Part shown: positions 11,740 to 21,539 of the stretch, piece by piece | Layout of the letters: every line of letters starts with the position of its first letter | Numbering within the stretch: the stretch's first letter is position 1 | DNA from: Silurus meridionalis | Lineage: Eukaryota; Chordata; Actinopteri; Siluriformes; Siluridae | Length of the DNA stretch: 64,000 bases | Assembly: GCF_014805685.1 (NCBI RefSeq) | Contig: NC_060901.1 | Span: forward strand, 17,029,905-17,093,904 | Reading direction: 5' to 3' | Notes under the pieces: model-generated | What the model saw: the letters and a program-made list of their open reading frames with translations, nothing else | Databases searched by the model: none | Told to the model about the DNA's origin: nothing | Position numbers and translations under genes: made by a program

Positions 11740-13285
11740 AGAAGGACTTGTCTGAAAAAGATAACACGTCAGCTAGTATAAATGACTGAGTTGCGCCAGT
11801 ATCCCGAAGAATTTTAACAGGTACAGAAGTTTGATCTTTCCCAACTAAAGAACATGTACTGTCTGTTACAAATGGCTGATAACATGAATTAACAGATTCT
11901 TCAACATTCGGTCCAACAAAATCTGAAGCAGGACTAATGGTTTTCGCTAGTGCAATCCGTTGGGTATGACTAGAAGCTTGTTTCTGCCTGTCTTGCTTTT
12001 GCTTTAAACTGGCACATTTTGCAATTACATGGCCAGGCTTATGACAGTAAAAACATCTAGTAGAGCTAGGAGGAGAATTTGACCGACTAGACCGAGTCGT
12101 CTTTAGCTGCTGATCAGTCGTTACTGATGGTTTTACCCTAGACTGCTTGAATACGTTCTTATGAGTCAACACAAACTCATCTGCAAGGACAGCAGCTTCT
12201 GAAACAGAGGAAACCTTCCTCTCATTTAGGTAGACCACAACACGATCAGGTAGGCAATTCTTAAATTCCTCAAGCAACATAAGCTCCCTCAAGGAGTCAA
12301 AATCATTTACTTTACTAGAAGCACACCACTTATCCAACAAGGTTTCTTTCTTTCGGGCAAACTCTACAAAGGTCTGTGAAGGAAGTAGTCTAAGGTTCCT
12401 GAACCTTTGCCTGTAGGCTTCAGGGACCAACTCATAAGCACGGAGTATAGTCGTTTTAACTACCTCATACTGTAAACTATCCTCCAGGGACAACGAAGAA
12501 AACACTTCCTGAGCTTTTCCAATAAGCTTACACTGGAGCAAGAAAGACCACACATCTTTTGGCCAATTTAAGGCTATAGCGATACGCTCAAAAACACCGA
12601 AATAAGTGTCTACTTCACTTTCTCGGAACGGAGGAACCAACACAATGTTTTTGCTCACATCAGAAACAGGAGTGGCTGGGACAGAGCGAGCAGACCGAGG
12701 CATAGGGACAGGCTTTACAGGAGGTGCAGGCGGAGAGGACAGTGGCGGAGGAGGGGAAGACCGGTTATTCGAGTGGGCAGTACACATTGAAGAGATCTTC
12801 ATCGCTTCTAATTCCACTTGCCTTAATCGGACTTCCCGATCTACCTTGAGTTCCATCTTATGCACAGCTATCCTAAACTCCATCTCTGCTTTACGTGCCT
12901 CTGCTTTCTTTTGAGTCTCCAGTTGGAGACGTGCAATGCGCACTTTGGCACGGGCCTCATCCCTTGATCCTGCAGACACAGAAGGAGAAAATGGGTCGAA
13001 GCGGGGTAAGGTAGCTCTGGCTTCAACCATCGGCTCAACCATCTCTGCACCTAAAGTCCCAGAATCAACATCAGTGGATTCCACACCACTAGCCTCAGTT
13101 GTATCAACATGTGGTGAGAGTTTAAGAACCCCTAATTCACACAGCTTAGCAAGAACCTTACTTTTGATCTCTTTTTTCATCAGACTCCGAGAAACTGGTA
13201 CACTATAATAAGCAGCTAGCTCTAATAGGTCATCCTTCCGACACTTCTCAAAAATATCCAGAAGCAACAAACTGCTGGAGATCAA
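11717..13285 (-). CDS. Gmr1-like gag-protease polyprotein, 522 codons open
   Basis: A long intact frame. Residues about 1-60 form a helical N-terminus (MISSSLLLLDIFEKCRKDD). Residues about 105-165 are a charged coiled-coil-like stretch, and residues 175-205 are Pro-rich. Residues 210-380 match the SCAN-like capsid of Gmr1 elements (VDTYFGVFERIAIALNWPKD, YRQRFRNL). Residues about 407-420 form a CCHC zinc knuckle (CFYCHKPGHVIAKC), and near residue 495 is the aspartic protease motif DTGATQSF. It would encode the particle-forming protein and protease. The frame closes shortly after the protease motif because of a shift near 11730. The start was chosen at the Met that follows the leader by about 70 bases. 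Confidence 0.88.
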   Translation of the reverse strand: MISSSLLLLDIFEKCRKDDLLELAAYYSVPVSRSLMKKEIKSKVLAKLCELGVLKLSPHVDTTEASGVESTDVDSGTLGAEMVEPMVEARATLPRFDPFSPSVSAGSRDEARAKVRIARLQLETQKKAEARKAEMEFRIAVHKMELKVDREVRLRQVELEAMKISSMCTAHSNNRSSPPPPLSSPPAPPVKPVPMPRSARSVPATPVSDVSKNIVLVPPFRESEVDTYFGVFERIAIALNWPKDVWSFLLQCKLIGKAQEVFSSLSLEDSLQYEVVKTTILRAYELVPEAYRQRFRNLRLLPSQTFVEFARKKETLLDKWCASSKVNDFDSLRELMLLEEFKNCLPDRVVVYLNERKVSSVSEAAVLADEFVLTHKNVFKQSRVKPSVTTDQQLKTTRSSRSNSPPSSTRCFYCHKPGHVIAKCASLKQKQDRQKQASSHTQRIALAKTISPASDFVGPNVEESVNSCYQPFVTDSTCSLVGKDQTSVPVKILRDTGATQSFILADVLSFSDKSFCGTECLL

Positions 13286-13339
13286 AAGGTTGCCATGACT
13301 ATTGAACAGTCAACCAGCTCTATATCCCTATCCAAACAG

Positions 13340-13357
13340 ATCCCAGACAAGCCCCCA
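13340..13357 (-). other. Primer-binding site, tRNA-Pro-like
   Basis: Minus-strand TGGGGGCTTGTCTGGGAT lies 2-3 bases from the LTR end. It resembles the retroviral tRNA-Pro primer-binding site with two or so C-to-T-type changes. Position next to an LTR ending in CA supports the call. Confidence 0.75.
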
Positions 13358-13359
13358 CT

Positions 13360-13652
13360 TGTTATGTTCCCACCTTGGCTAGGCCTAGGGGAGTGTGGGA
13401 ACAATAACCATTTAGATGTTACAGGTTGTTTGGACAAAAGCAGGACCAGAGTTTAGAGTAGTTATTGTTTTATTGGTCAAGTGCAGTAAACAAACAATTT
13501 CCAAGAGTCTCCCAGAGTCAAGAAGACTAGACCCACACTGGCAAAAGAACATGGACAGTGCCAAAGAAATGAACATAAGAAAAAATGTTCTACTCTATGC
13601 TGTATTTTGGAAGCTTAACCTAACTAACAAACAGGAACAGACTAGCTGACTA
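13360..13652 (-). mobile_element. 5' LTR of the Gmr1-like element (outer edge truncated)
   Basis: On the minus strand the LTR ends in ...GGTGGGAACATAACA, next to the primer-binding site. A polyadenylation signal AATAAA lies inside (minus strand, near 13475). The outer end is not defined by a TG terminus but meets a LINE fragment at about 13653, so the LTR is probably truncated. A second copy lies at 14810-15103. Confidence 0.75.
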
Positions 13653-13945
13653 CTCTTAATAAATTTGTTTCTAATCCTGTCCATCCTCGTCAGTTCCTTG
13701 TCATCTTCAACTCTGCCACCTCTAGCTGTCTTTTTGTTAATTCCACTGAGTTGGTACCTTACAACAAAGCAGGTCTCCTTCGTCTCACCAACATAAACTT
13801 TCCTTACACTCTGGGAGATAGCCTTCTATCCCAAATCACTCCTGCTGCTCTTCTCCACCCGCTCCACCCACTCCACCCTGCCTGCACTCTTTTCTTCACT
13901 TTTCTAACACATTACTGTGCACACACACCCCAGGGATTTAAACTA
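13653..13945 (-). mobile_element. RTE-type LINE fragment, minus strand, duplicated
   Basis: On the minus strand it matches the RTE LINE C-terminal region (AAGAAAAGAGTGCAGGCAGG through GATGGACAGGATTAGAAA), diverged and with indels. It abuts the truncated LTR. The same fragment recurs at 15104-15397 because it lies inside the tandem duplication. Confidence 0.75.
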
Positions 13946-14735
13946 AACCTAATTTCCAGCGATGATGATGAGCACAAATACACTGGAGCAAGAAAGACCA
14001 CACATCTTTTGGCCAATTTAAGGCTATAGCGATACGCTCAAAAACACCGAAATAAGTGTCTACTTCACTTTCTCGGAACGGAGGAACCAACACAATGTTT
14101 TTGCTCACATCAGAAACAGGAGTGGCTGGGACAGAGCGAGCAGACCGAGGCATAGGGACAGGCCTTACAGGAGGTGCAGGCGGAGAGGACAGTGGCGGAG
14201 GAGGGGAAGACCGGTTATTCGAGTGGGCAGTACACATTGAAGAGATCTTCATCGCTTCTAATTCCACTTGCCTTAATCGGACTTCCCGATCTACCTTGAG
14301 TTCCATCTTATGCACAGCTATCCTAAACTCCATCTCTGCTTTACGTGCCTCTGCTTTCTTTTGAGTCTCCAGTTGGAGACGTGCAATGCGCACTTTGGCA
14401 CGGGCCTCATCCCTTGATCCTGCAGACACAGAAGGAGAAAATGGGTCGAAGCGGGGTAAGGTAGCTCTGGCTTCAACCATCGGCTCAACCATCTCTGTAC
14501 CTAAATTCCCAGAACCAACATCAGTGGATTCCACACCACCAGCCACAGTTGTATCAACATGTGGTGAGAGTTTAAGAACCCCTAATTCACACAGCTTAGC
14601 AAGAACCTTACTTTTGATCTCTTTTTTCATCAGACTCCGAGAAACTGGTACACTATAATAAGCAGCTAGCTCTAATAGGTCATCCTTCCGACACTTCTCA
14701 AAAATATCCAGAAGCAACAAACTGCTGGAGATCAA
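13938..14735 (-). pseudogene. Duplicated, truncated gag of the Gmr1-like element
   Basis: The first ~255 codons repeat the gag of 11717-13285 with six amino-acid differences (Glu/Val, Ser/Gly, Asp/Gly, Thr/Asn and Ala/Thr clustered near residues 63-80, and Lys/Arg near 190). The frame then runs across the duplication breakpoint into unit-1 LINE sequence and ends within about 15 residues. It lacks half of the SCAN-like capsid, the zinc knuckle and protease. Confidence 0.9.
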
Positions 14736-15433
14736 AAGGTTGCCATGACTATTGAACAGTCAACCAGCTCTATATCCCTATCCAAACAGATCCCAGACAA
14801 GCCCCCACTTGTTATGTTCCCACCTTGGCTAGGCCTAGGGGAGTGTGGGAACAATAACCATTTAGATGTTACAGGTTGTTTGGACAAAAAGCAGGACCAG
14901 AGTTTAGAGTAGTTATTGTTTTATTGGTCAAGTGCAGTAAACAAACAATTTCCAAGAGTCTCCCAGAGTCAAGAAGACTAGACCCACACTGGCAAAAGAA
15001 CATGGACAGTGCCAAAGAAATGAACATAAGAAAAAATGTTCTACTCTATGCTGTATTTTGGAAGCTTAACCTAACTAACAAACAGGAACAGACTAGCTGA
15101 CTACTCTTAATAAATTTGTTTCTAATCCTGTCCATCCTCGTCAGTTCCTTGTCATCTTCAACTCTGCCACCTCTAGCTGTCTTTTTGTTAATTCCACTGA
15201 GTTGGTACCTTACAACAAAGCAGGTCTCCCTTCGTCTCACCAACATAAACTTTCCCTTACACTCTGGGAGATAGCCTTCTATCCCAAATCACTCCTGCTG
15301 CTCTTCTCCACCCGCTCCACCCACTCCACCCTGCCTGCACTCTTTTCTTCACTTTTCTAACACATTACTGTGCACACACACCCCAGGGATTTAAACTAAA
15401 CCTAATTTCCAGCGATGATGATGAGCACAAATA
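13981..15433. repeat. Tandem duplication, unit 2 (1453 bp)
   Basis: Near-identical to 12531-13980. It carries a second gag 5' portion, leader, primer-binding site (14790-14807), LTR (14810-15103) and LINE fragment (15104-15397). Small indels (for example AAAA/AAAAA at about 14885, CTCC/CTCCC at about 15228) show that it is not a literal copy of the same read. Confidence 0.93.
15104..15397 (-). mobile_element. RTE-type LINE fragment, second copy within the duplication
   Basis: Duplicate of 13653-13945. The short minus-strand frame across it (15046-15246) is not a gene. Confidence 0.75.
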
Positions 15434-15580
15434 CATTGAATCATGTCAAAAACCCATGACTCATGACAATATTTATTTTGGCAGCATAACAATGTGACGA
15501 AGGCAAATACGCAAAAACTCTGTAGTCCAAATGTATTTATTTCTTATTTATATTACAACGTATCCAATTTAGCTCAATTA

Positions 15581-15681
15581 TATTTACATTTCTGTTCTAT
15601 AATTTTTACATTCTGTAAAGCTGCAATGTCCATTGTAAAAAGTTCTATAGAAATAAACTCAAATTGAATTGAATTGAATGA
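15581..15681 (+). mobile_element. L2-like LINE 3' tail with (ATTGA)n
   Basis: Carries the conserved 3' end of the L2-like family seen elsewhere in the window: CTGTAAAGCTGC, ACAATGTCCATTGT-like block, then AGAAATAAA and three ATTGA units. Only the last ~100 bases are present, a typical 5'-truncated insertion. Confidence 0.7.
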
Positions 15682-16439
15682 GAATTATATTAGACTACAC
15701 AGTTTCTTATGCTGCCAGCTCTAAACACTGACCTTTATAAATAAGCCAGATTCGTTAGTAGTTTACAGGCAGGTTTATATACCAAAACAAACCTCAGTAT
15801 TCGGAGCAAGTTGCGCAATCTGCAGAATGATAATAAAGGTGACTTTGACTTTGAGTATGCGTGTAAACATGAATCATTGTGGTTGTGGGCAGTATGTGTG
15901 CTTCCAGCTCGACTGAATCCTGTAGACACTACGACATGATATTTATTTATACTTCAATTCAAAACCAATATTTTGTTATAATAAGTAAAAAAAAAAAAAA
16001 TCGTATTTTTTTTTTAATCTGCATTTGCATCTGCAAAGTGATATGTGTAGTATCTTTTCATATTTTATTGTCATTTATTTTGTTCGTGTTAGTTATTTTT
16101 TATTATTACTTTAAACAATTTTTTTATTAATCATTATAACCAAAGTCATTAATTATAATCAATATATCCGCAGTAAGTGATAAATATGTTCAAATGAGTA
16201 AAAGCATTAGTTGCTACTATTAATCTCTAACAATGCAGGTGCAACGATATCATGTTTGAAGGTCATGGAGAGGTCAATGCTGGCCGGCCTGGACCATGCT
16301 GAATCTGATTTTAACCTGTTACTTTTAATAATTAAAAGAAATAAATAAAGATTGAAGGGACTTGGTCTCCATTATGTTATTTGAATGTAAAGCACCAAAA
16401 ACTTTGAAGATAAAGGTGGCAGATGAGGTAAAATAAAAA
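15682..16439. other. Intron sequence, mostly unrecognised
   Basis: A short AATAAAGGTGACTTTGACTTT motif near 15832-15855 resembles the tandem-repeat tail of a LINE. The rest is AT-rich with poly-A/T tracts (15988-16014). Confidence 0.4.
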
Positions 16440-16900
16440 ATTGACAAATAAAAAAAAAAGTTGTTACCTAGGTTGAAAGAAAGAGTATAAAAAGGTTGTG
16501 TTTTTTGCTGTAACTTTGGACACTTTCGTGGAACGGTTTGACTTTGTTCCTGAGGGAATAAAGCCTGATTCTTTGACATCACAACCCTGGATTCGGCAAT
16601 GAGTCTATTAGTTTTGATTGGAGTGTTTACTTTGATACTGAATTTGATTGTTCTCGTCCCAGTTAACCACGGCACTGGTTTATTCAGTTTAGAGGCGTAA
16701 GCACTTAAATAACAAGCTTTTGCCCTGTGAGCACGCTTAGATCTAAAACTAAGCGTGAAGCAGACACGCTGAAGGCGAGGATCTGACTTGCCTCTCTGAG
16801 GTGTAGTTCGGAGTCACGGTTTAAAGGAACTGTCATGCTGAACCTTTCAAGGCTTGAACGTAAGGACGAGCGTTTTCTATTTGATCCCTGCTTCAACAGG
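16440..16900 (+). promoter_or_regulatory. LTR-like promoter/polyadenylation module (candidate solo LTR or leader)
   Basis: A TATAAAAAG box at about 16486 is followed 65-70 bases later by a consensus AATAAA (16557-16562). The spacing fits the U3-R-U5 layout of an LTR. Downstream GC-balanced sequence (16700-16900) looks like a leader. No coding region, primer-binding site or matching second LTR was identified, so this could also be chance or an old host promoter-like region. Confidence 0.3.
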
Positions 16901-17813
16901 GAGTGCATCAGTCAGGTATCCTGTGGAATCATTTCAGTCACGTTTGGTTGTACAGAACAATACAGCTAGTTTCTTGATGTTTAGTAGATGAGTTCAGTCA
17001 GTATGGTGTTGGAGTAGGCCTGTGTAGAAATCCAGGTTGAGAAATTTAGTGGAAAAGTGGTGCTGTTCTAATGTTGTGGAGTTTATGATCACACAGTAGC
17101 AGGGAATGGCTATCACTTTGCTGTTTTAACACACTGTATAAAGGCGGGTGTGAAATCTGGTGTTTGGCTGAAAATGACTTACTGATGGGCGAATACAGGA
17201 ACCTCTTCCTGCCAGAGTCAGCGGTAAACAATGTGGGATTTGTGGGTCGAACACTGTGAGACATATTTTTTTTGTTTTTTGGACAGGACCGTCTTATCTA
17301 TGATTGGAATTGCTGGGCTAAAACTCACTGTTTATTGTTTATGGATGTTTTGACTTTGAAAAGATTTAAGACCCCCAGAAATATATATTCAGGCCATTTT
17401 GACTGCCAGGAAAATAAAAAGTCATATAATCTGTCAGGTGTTCCTTTCCTCGTTTTTTTGTCATTTTATCCCTCATATCCATTTTCATCACACTCAAGGC
17501 ACGCCTGCACAACAGCTTCTTTCCAACTACTGTTAGAAGCATAGGACATTAAGGAGGTAAGAAGTATCCAATTCCACGATCCATCTCCAAAATCAACTAT
17601 CATCAACTAAGTGTGTTAATTTAGTATCTTTTCCATCTCATGTCTGTCGACCAACATGTGCAATACTTTTGTATAGGCAACAACATGCAAAATTACTTTC
17701 TTACACAATATAAAATATTACTTATGCATAGTCAACAACGTGCAATATCACCTATTAGAATAATTATATATATATATACAGTACAGACCAAAAGTTTATA
17801 TATATTATATATA
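16901..17813. other. Intron sequence with no recognised feature
   Basis: No recognisable coding or repeat family. A partial copy of the Tc1 terminus (CAGTACAGACCAAAAG, about 17779-17795) sits in AT-rich sequence just before the full element at 17814. Confidence 0.45.
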
Positions 17814-18236
17814 CAGTACAGACCAAAAGTTTGGACACACCTGCTCATTCACAGATTTTTCTTTATTTTCATGACTATGAAAATTGTAGAGTCACACTGA
17901 AGGCATCAAAACTATGAATTAACACATGTGGAATTATATACATAACAAAAAACGTGAACTGAAAATATGTCATATTGTAGGTTCTTCAAATTAGGCATCA
18001 AGAGAATGCCAAGAGTGTGCAAAGCAGTGATCTAAGCAAAAGGTGGCTACATTGAAGAACCTACAATATGACATATTTTCAGTTGTTTCACACTTTTTTG
18101 TTATGTATATAATTCCACGTGTTAATTCATCGTTTTGATGCCTTCAGTTTGACTCTACAATTTTCATAGTCATAAAAATAAAGAAAAATCTTTAAATGTG
18201 TGTGTGTGTGTGTGTCCAAACTTTTGGTCTGTACTG
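17814..18236 (+). mobile_element. Tc1-like MITE with ~185-bp terminal inverted repeats at a TA site
   Basis: Starts CAGTACAGACCAAAAGTTTG and ends with its reverse complement, flanked on both sides by TA. The two arms (about 17814-18000 and 18050-18236) are inverted copies, so the element can fold into one long hairpin. The ~50-bp centre keeps the last codons of a Tc1-type transposase. The right arm has gained a short (TG)n tract (18197-18215). It is a deletion derivative that would need a transposase supplied in trans. Confidence 0.9.
18006..18071 (+). pseudogene. Tc1 transposase C-terminal remnant
   Basis: The frame reads MPRVCKAVI-stop-AKGGYIEEPTI-stop. This matches the characteristic last ~20 residues of one fish Tc1 transposase family, with an in-frame stop in place of Lys. 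It identifies the parent family of the MITE. Confidence 0.75.
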
Positions 18237-18254
18237 TATATATATATATATATA

Positions 18255-18272
18255 AAAAAAAAAAAAAAAAAA
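18255..18272. repeat. Poly(A) tract
   Basis: Eighteen A residues after the TA-rich flank of the Tc1-like MITE. Confidence 0.85.
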
Positions 18273-18279
18273 CACTAGA

Positions 18280-18490
18280 GTTAGCGCAGTGTCACTGTGG
18301 CTACTCACTCTGTTACCGGAAATAAAAAATTTTCACGCATGCATGAAAACGCTAAAGAATCCATAGTGCTAGCGTTGGCTGCTAACCAGGAAGTGGTCAG
18401 TGGCTAAAGCATTCAGCATTTTTTATCCAGCTTCAAGAATTTTTTTCTTAAAAGGAGAATTCCTGACAATTCCACATATCGAATGAGTGA
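18280..18490 (+). repeat. Unclassified dispersed repeat, copy 1
   Basis: Matches the reverse complement of about 44670-44885 over colinear blocks: GCGCAGTGTCAC, GGAAGTG, CAGCTTCAAGAATTTTT and AATTCCTGACAATTC. No coding capacity or paired termini were found, so the class is unknown. Confidence 0.6.
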
Positions 18491-18589
18491 ATGAATGAAG
18501 GATGGAAGGAAAGAAAGACATTTGTTAAAGGATGCTGAAAGTAGAACAGTTAAGTAGAACATATCTTTAGTAAAATCAATATTAAATAT

Positions 18590-18592
<3 letters not shown>

Positions 18593-18645
<53 letters not shown>
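18593..18645. repeat. Microsatellite (AC)n
   Basis: About 26 AC units. The minus-strand poly-Cys-Val frame over it is an artefact. Confidence 0.97.
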
Positions 18646-18647
<2 letters not shown>

Positions 18648-18649
18648 GA

Positions 18650-19100
18650 GTCTAACAAATGTAAACTATTTCATTTACTTTTTATTTTATGTTATTTACA
18701 TTTTTTGTATTAAACTTTTTATTTTTTGTGTAAAATTAGGCTACATTTTAATGAAGTAAATGATGGAGGAAACTTCGGACTCGAACTCACCACACCACCT
18801 GTTGTCTTATCTATGACATTTTTTAAGTAGATGAAAGAAGGTTTTGTGTTCAAGATAATTTATTAGATATCAATCAGTGTTTGACTTTGACTTGATTAAT
18901 ATCCTTCTATTATGGGATTGGTGTGCTAAGAGCAACATTACAGTCTTTTTTTTTTTGTCGATTACACTAGAGTCTTATGACAAAAATTATAATAGGAACA
19001 TTATAACCATAATCAATCATTGTACTTTGGATAATTGACTACATATGAAGGCAAATACTTTTGTACTTTTACGCAATTTAAAGTTTAAAGGGAACATTTG
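18650..19100. mobile_element. CAGTGGTGGAC-type MITE family, internal copy without clear ends
   Basis: Shares blocks with 21540-22242 and with the reverse complement of 52340-52990: GGACTCGAACTCACCAC, GATATCAATCAGTGTTTGACT, ATCCTTCTATTA and GTGTGCTAAGAGCAACATT. The terminal motif itself is not preserved here. Confidence 0.55.
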
Positions 19101-19867
19101 TCAGCGAGACTTGAGTGCAAAACTGCAATTATAACAAAGTGTTTGTATTAATTGCTGCCTGAAGCACCTACACGGTTAATGAGTGTTTACCATCCACTGT
19201 AATCTGGTTTGTTTTTTTTTGTTTTTTTTTTATTTATTCTATTTATTTATTTTTTAGCCCATGTGGACCCAAAAATCATCATCAGCAAGTGGTTTCTAAC
19301 TAATGAGAACTTCATATAAGGGCATTAGGATAGATGAGGCAGGTCCATGCCTATTATAGGAGTTGTCCCTGTTTTTGACTACAGATTGTGCAGTCAAGTT
19401 TTTAATTCTAATAATACTAATAATACTTCTAATAAAATTCTACCCAACAATGTAAAGCAAATATAATAACACACACATATATAAGTGAAAGAATATGTAT
19501 AAACATTGATTCTTTCAGTTTAATATTCACCTTATTTTCATAAATGCATTGTACACTTCTGGCTCCATCAGTGTGTTTTTAATACACATTATACCAACTG
19601 CAGAACACCGGCAGTGGACCTGTCTGAAGCGGCTCGTTCCGATTCTTTATTTGTTCATGGAGGGTGTTCTGGCAGGAAGTTTGTTCCAGGATATTGCACT
19701 GTTATAGACGTTGATCTTCCAGTAGCTGAGGAGGACGTGATCTGTCAAGAAAATCTTACACACTGTTTAACACACTGCTGATTACGTTTGTTCTTCTTTT
19801 TGACTCCCGTGATCAGTGGCATCTTCTCAATTAATTAGAATTTTTTTAAATGTCATATGCACTTCGC
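19101..19867. other. Intron sequence with no recognised feature
   Basis: AT-rich, with T tracts near 19210-19255. No coding or repeat family was recognised. Confidence 0.4.
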
Positions 19868-20222
19868 TGTGAAAAAGTATTTGTGCCCTTTTTTTGTTAC
19901 ATAGTTGTCAGAGTTAAATGACTGATATTATCAAACACATTATAAACCAAGTAAATAAAAATGCAGTTTTTAAATGATGATTTCATTTATTAAAGAAAAA
20001 AAATCTGTCCAAACCTACTTGGCCCTATGTGTGCCACCCTTAGCAGCAGCGACTGTAATCAAGCACTTGCTAATATAACTGGCTGTGGAGGAATTTTGGG
20101 CCACTCTTCTTTGCAGAATTGTTTTAATTCAGCCACATTGAAGGGGTTTCAAGGACAAACTTCCTGTTTAAGGTCCTGTCACAGCATCACAATCAGATCT
20201 AAGTCTGGACACTCCAATACAT
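19868..20222 (-). mobile_element. Tc1-like transposon fragment, 3' end
   Basis: Begins at a terminal motif containing GTGAAAAAGTATTTG and runs on the minus strand into the C-terminal transposase region. That region, on the minus strand, reads through blocks corresponding to the residues before the element end, such as WPKIP near 20090. About a quarter of a full element is present and it is broken by substitutions and indels. Confidence 0.7.
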
Positions 20223-20784
20223 GTCCTACGGTATATGTTTTAACACGGGACCTAAACCAGACAATTTACAACATTGCAATATGTATATTTTATACTAATG
20301 CCAGCTTGAAATAGTGCAGTGATACAAAACAAAAATTGATATCACCACCCACTCACTCTCTCTGTGTTACATTTCACACACATATTGTGCATTACTTTGC
20401 ACATAAAGGTCATGGAGTCATGCAGATGGTCCTATTTTCTCTCTTACATTCTCTGAGCTTGCCTTCCCAAACCAGTGAGGTCTTCACTGCAATGCCTGCA
20501 TATGAAAAAAACAACATATTCCTAAATTCCTCATTACAATATAGACAAAAAAATAAACTAATAATAAAAAGAAAAAATATATATACAATTATATATAATG
20601 TATATAAAAACTACACACCCTTATTAAATTGTAGGGTTTTAAAATATAAAGACAGAAAACATTATAAAAGCCAGACTTTTTACATTTTTGATGTGATCTT
20701 CCAATAAACAAACATACAGAGCAAAAAACAGGAAATATTTAACAATTGGGAACATTAAAAACACCTTGATTACATTCTAGTCAC
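20223..20784. other. Intron sequence with no recognised feature
   Basis: Very AT-rich. The frame at 20336-20707 has no recognisable domain. Confidence 0.4.
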
Positions 20785-21420
20785 TTTCTACATCTAGATT
20801 TTAGAATTTTATCCTACTCATCTTTGCAAAAGGTTGTAGTTCCTTCAGATTGTGGGGGCATCTCCTGTGAACTCCTTTGTAGGTAATTTCATAGGTCTTG
20901 GATGGGCTTGAGGTCTGAGCTCTGGCTTGACCGTTCAAACATTTTGATCATTGTTGATCATCATGTTTTTGTTGATTTTGATGTTTGCTTTAGGTCATTG
21001 TCATGCTGAAATGTAATGAAAGGAAAATATATTTTAATTTTGAAAGAGAACAAAAGTTTTGGGGACAAAATATCTTGTTATTTGAAGCCCCTGGAACAGC
21101 TGAAGAGATGCAACCTCAAAGCATAATGCTACCCCCTCCATGCTTCACTGTTTACATGGTGTTCCTCAGAGGATGCTCTGTATTTGCTTTGTGACAAACA
21201 TACCTTTTTAGAAATATGGCCAAAAAAATTCAAACCTTGCCTCATTAGACTACAACACATTTTCCCACATGGTTTGGAGTGATTGACTGAAAGAATTTTG
21301 GCATGATTCAGACGAACTTGCATATGTTTCCATACAGTGTCTTTGATATATTTTTATATCTCTCTCATGACAAAGTCTCGCAGTTTCTTAGTGGCCAATG
21401 GCTCTTAGTAGAATGCAACT
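20785..21420 (-). mobile_element. Tc1/mariner transposon fragment, central transposase region
   Basis: On the minus strand, 21129-21323 reads VRLNHAKI, then KPCGKMCCSLMRQGLNFFG and HISKKVCL, a diverged version of the mid-transposase region of a common fish Tc1/mariner family. Further minus-strand blocks continue to about 20800 (GSIML..., then the region facing GGTCATTGTCATGCTGAAA on the plus strand). Frameshifts and stops are frequent and no terminal repeat was found. Confidence 0.65.
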
Positions 21421-21539
21421 GCAAACATTAAAGCAATTACTAAAGCAATATTGCATTAAAGATTAAACATGTAACATGTCTGAAATTTATGTTGTTGTTT
21501 CTGTCTTCCTGCTATTTCATAAAGGTGTGTATATTCTTT

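Larger units (their letters stand above)
9906..13652 (-). mobile_element. Gmr1-like Ty3/gypsy LTR retrotransposon, defective
   Basis: On the minus strand the order is LTR, primer-binding site, gag with CCHC knuckle, protease, integrase N-terminus, reverse transcriptase, RNase H. Integrase before RT is the unusual (copia-like) order of the Gmr1 group of deuterostome gypsy elements. Gag carries the SCAN-related capsid region known from that group. Nearly all of integrase is deleted at about 11050. Part of RNase H is disrupted, and the element stops just after the conserved ADALSR motif, so no 3' LTR is present. It therefore cannot move by itself. The gag/LTR end is tandemly duplicated. Confidence 0.88.
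12531..13980. repeat. Tandem duplication, unit 1 (1450 bp)
   Basis: The unit contains the first ~250 gag codons, leader, primer-binding site, LTR and the adjoining LINE fragment. Unit 2 follows directly (13981). The two differ by six substitutions in gag and about three one-base indels elsewhere as far as I can align by eye. The breakpoint shows TACA microhomology (TTA|CACTGG at 12531, ATA|CACTGG at 13981, ATA|CATTG at 15434). Confidence 0.93.

Noticed and set aside
12606..13208. Plus-strand frames of 90-102 codons (and repeats at 14056-14658)
   Set aside because: Antisense of gag; identical pairs arise from the tandem duplication.
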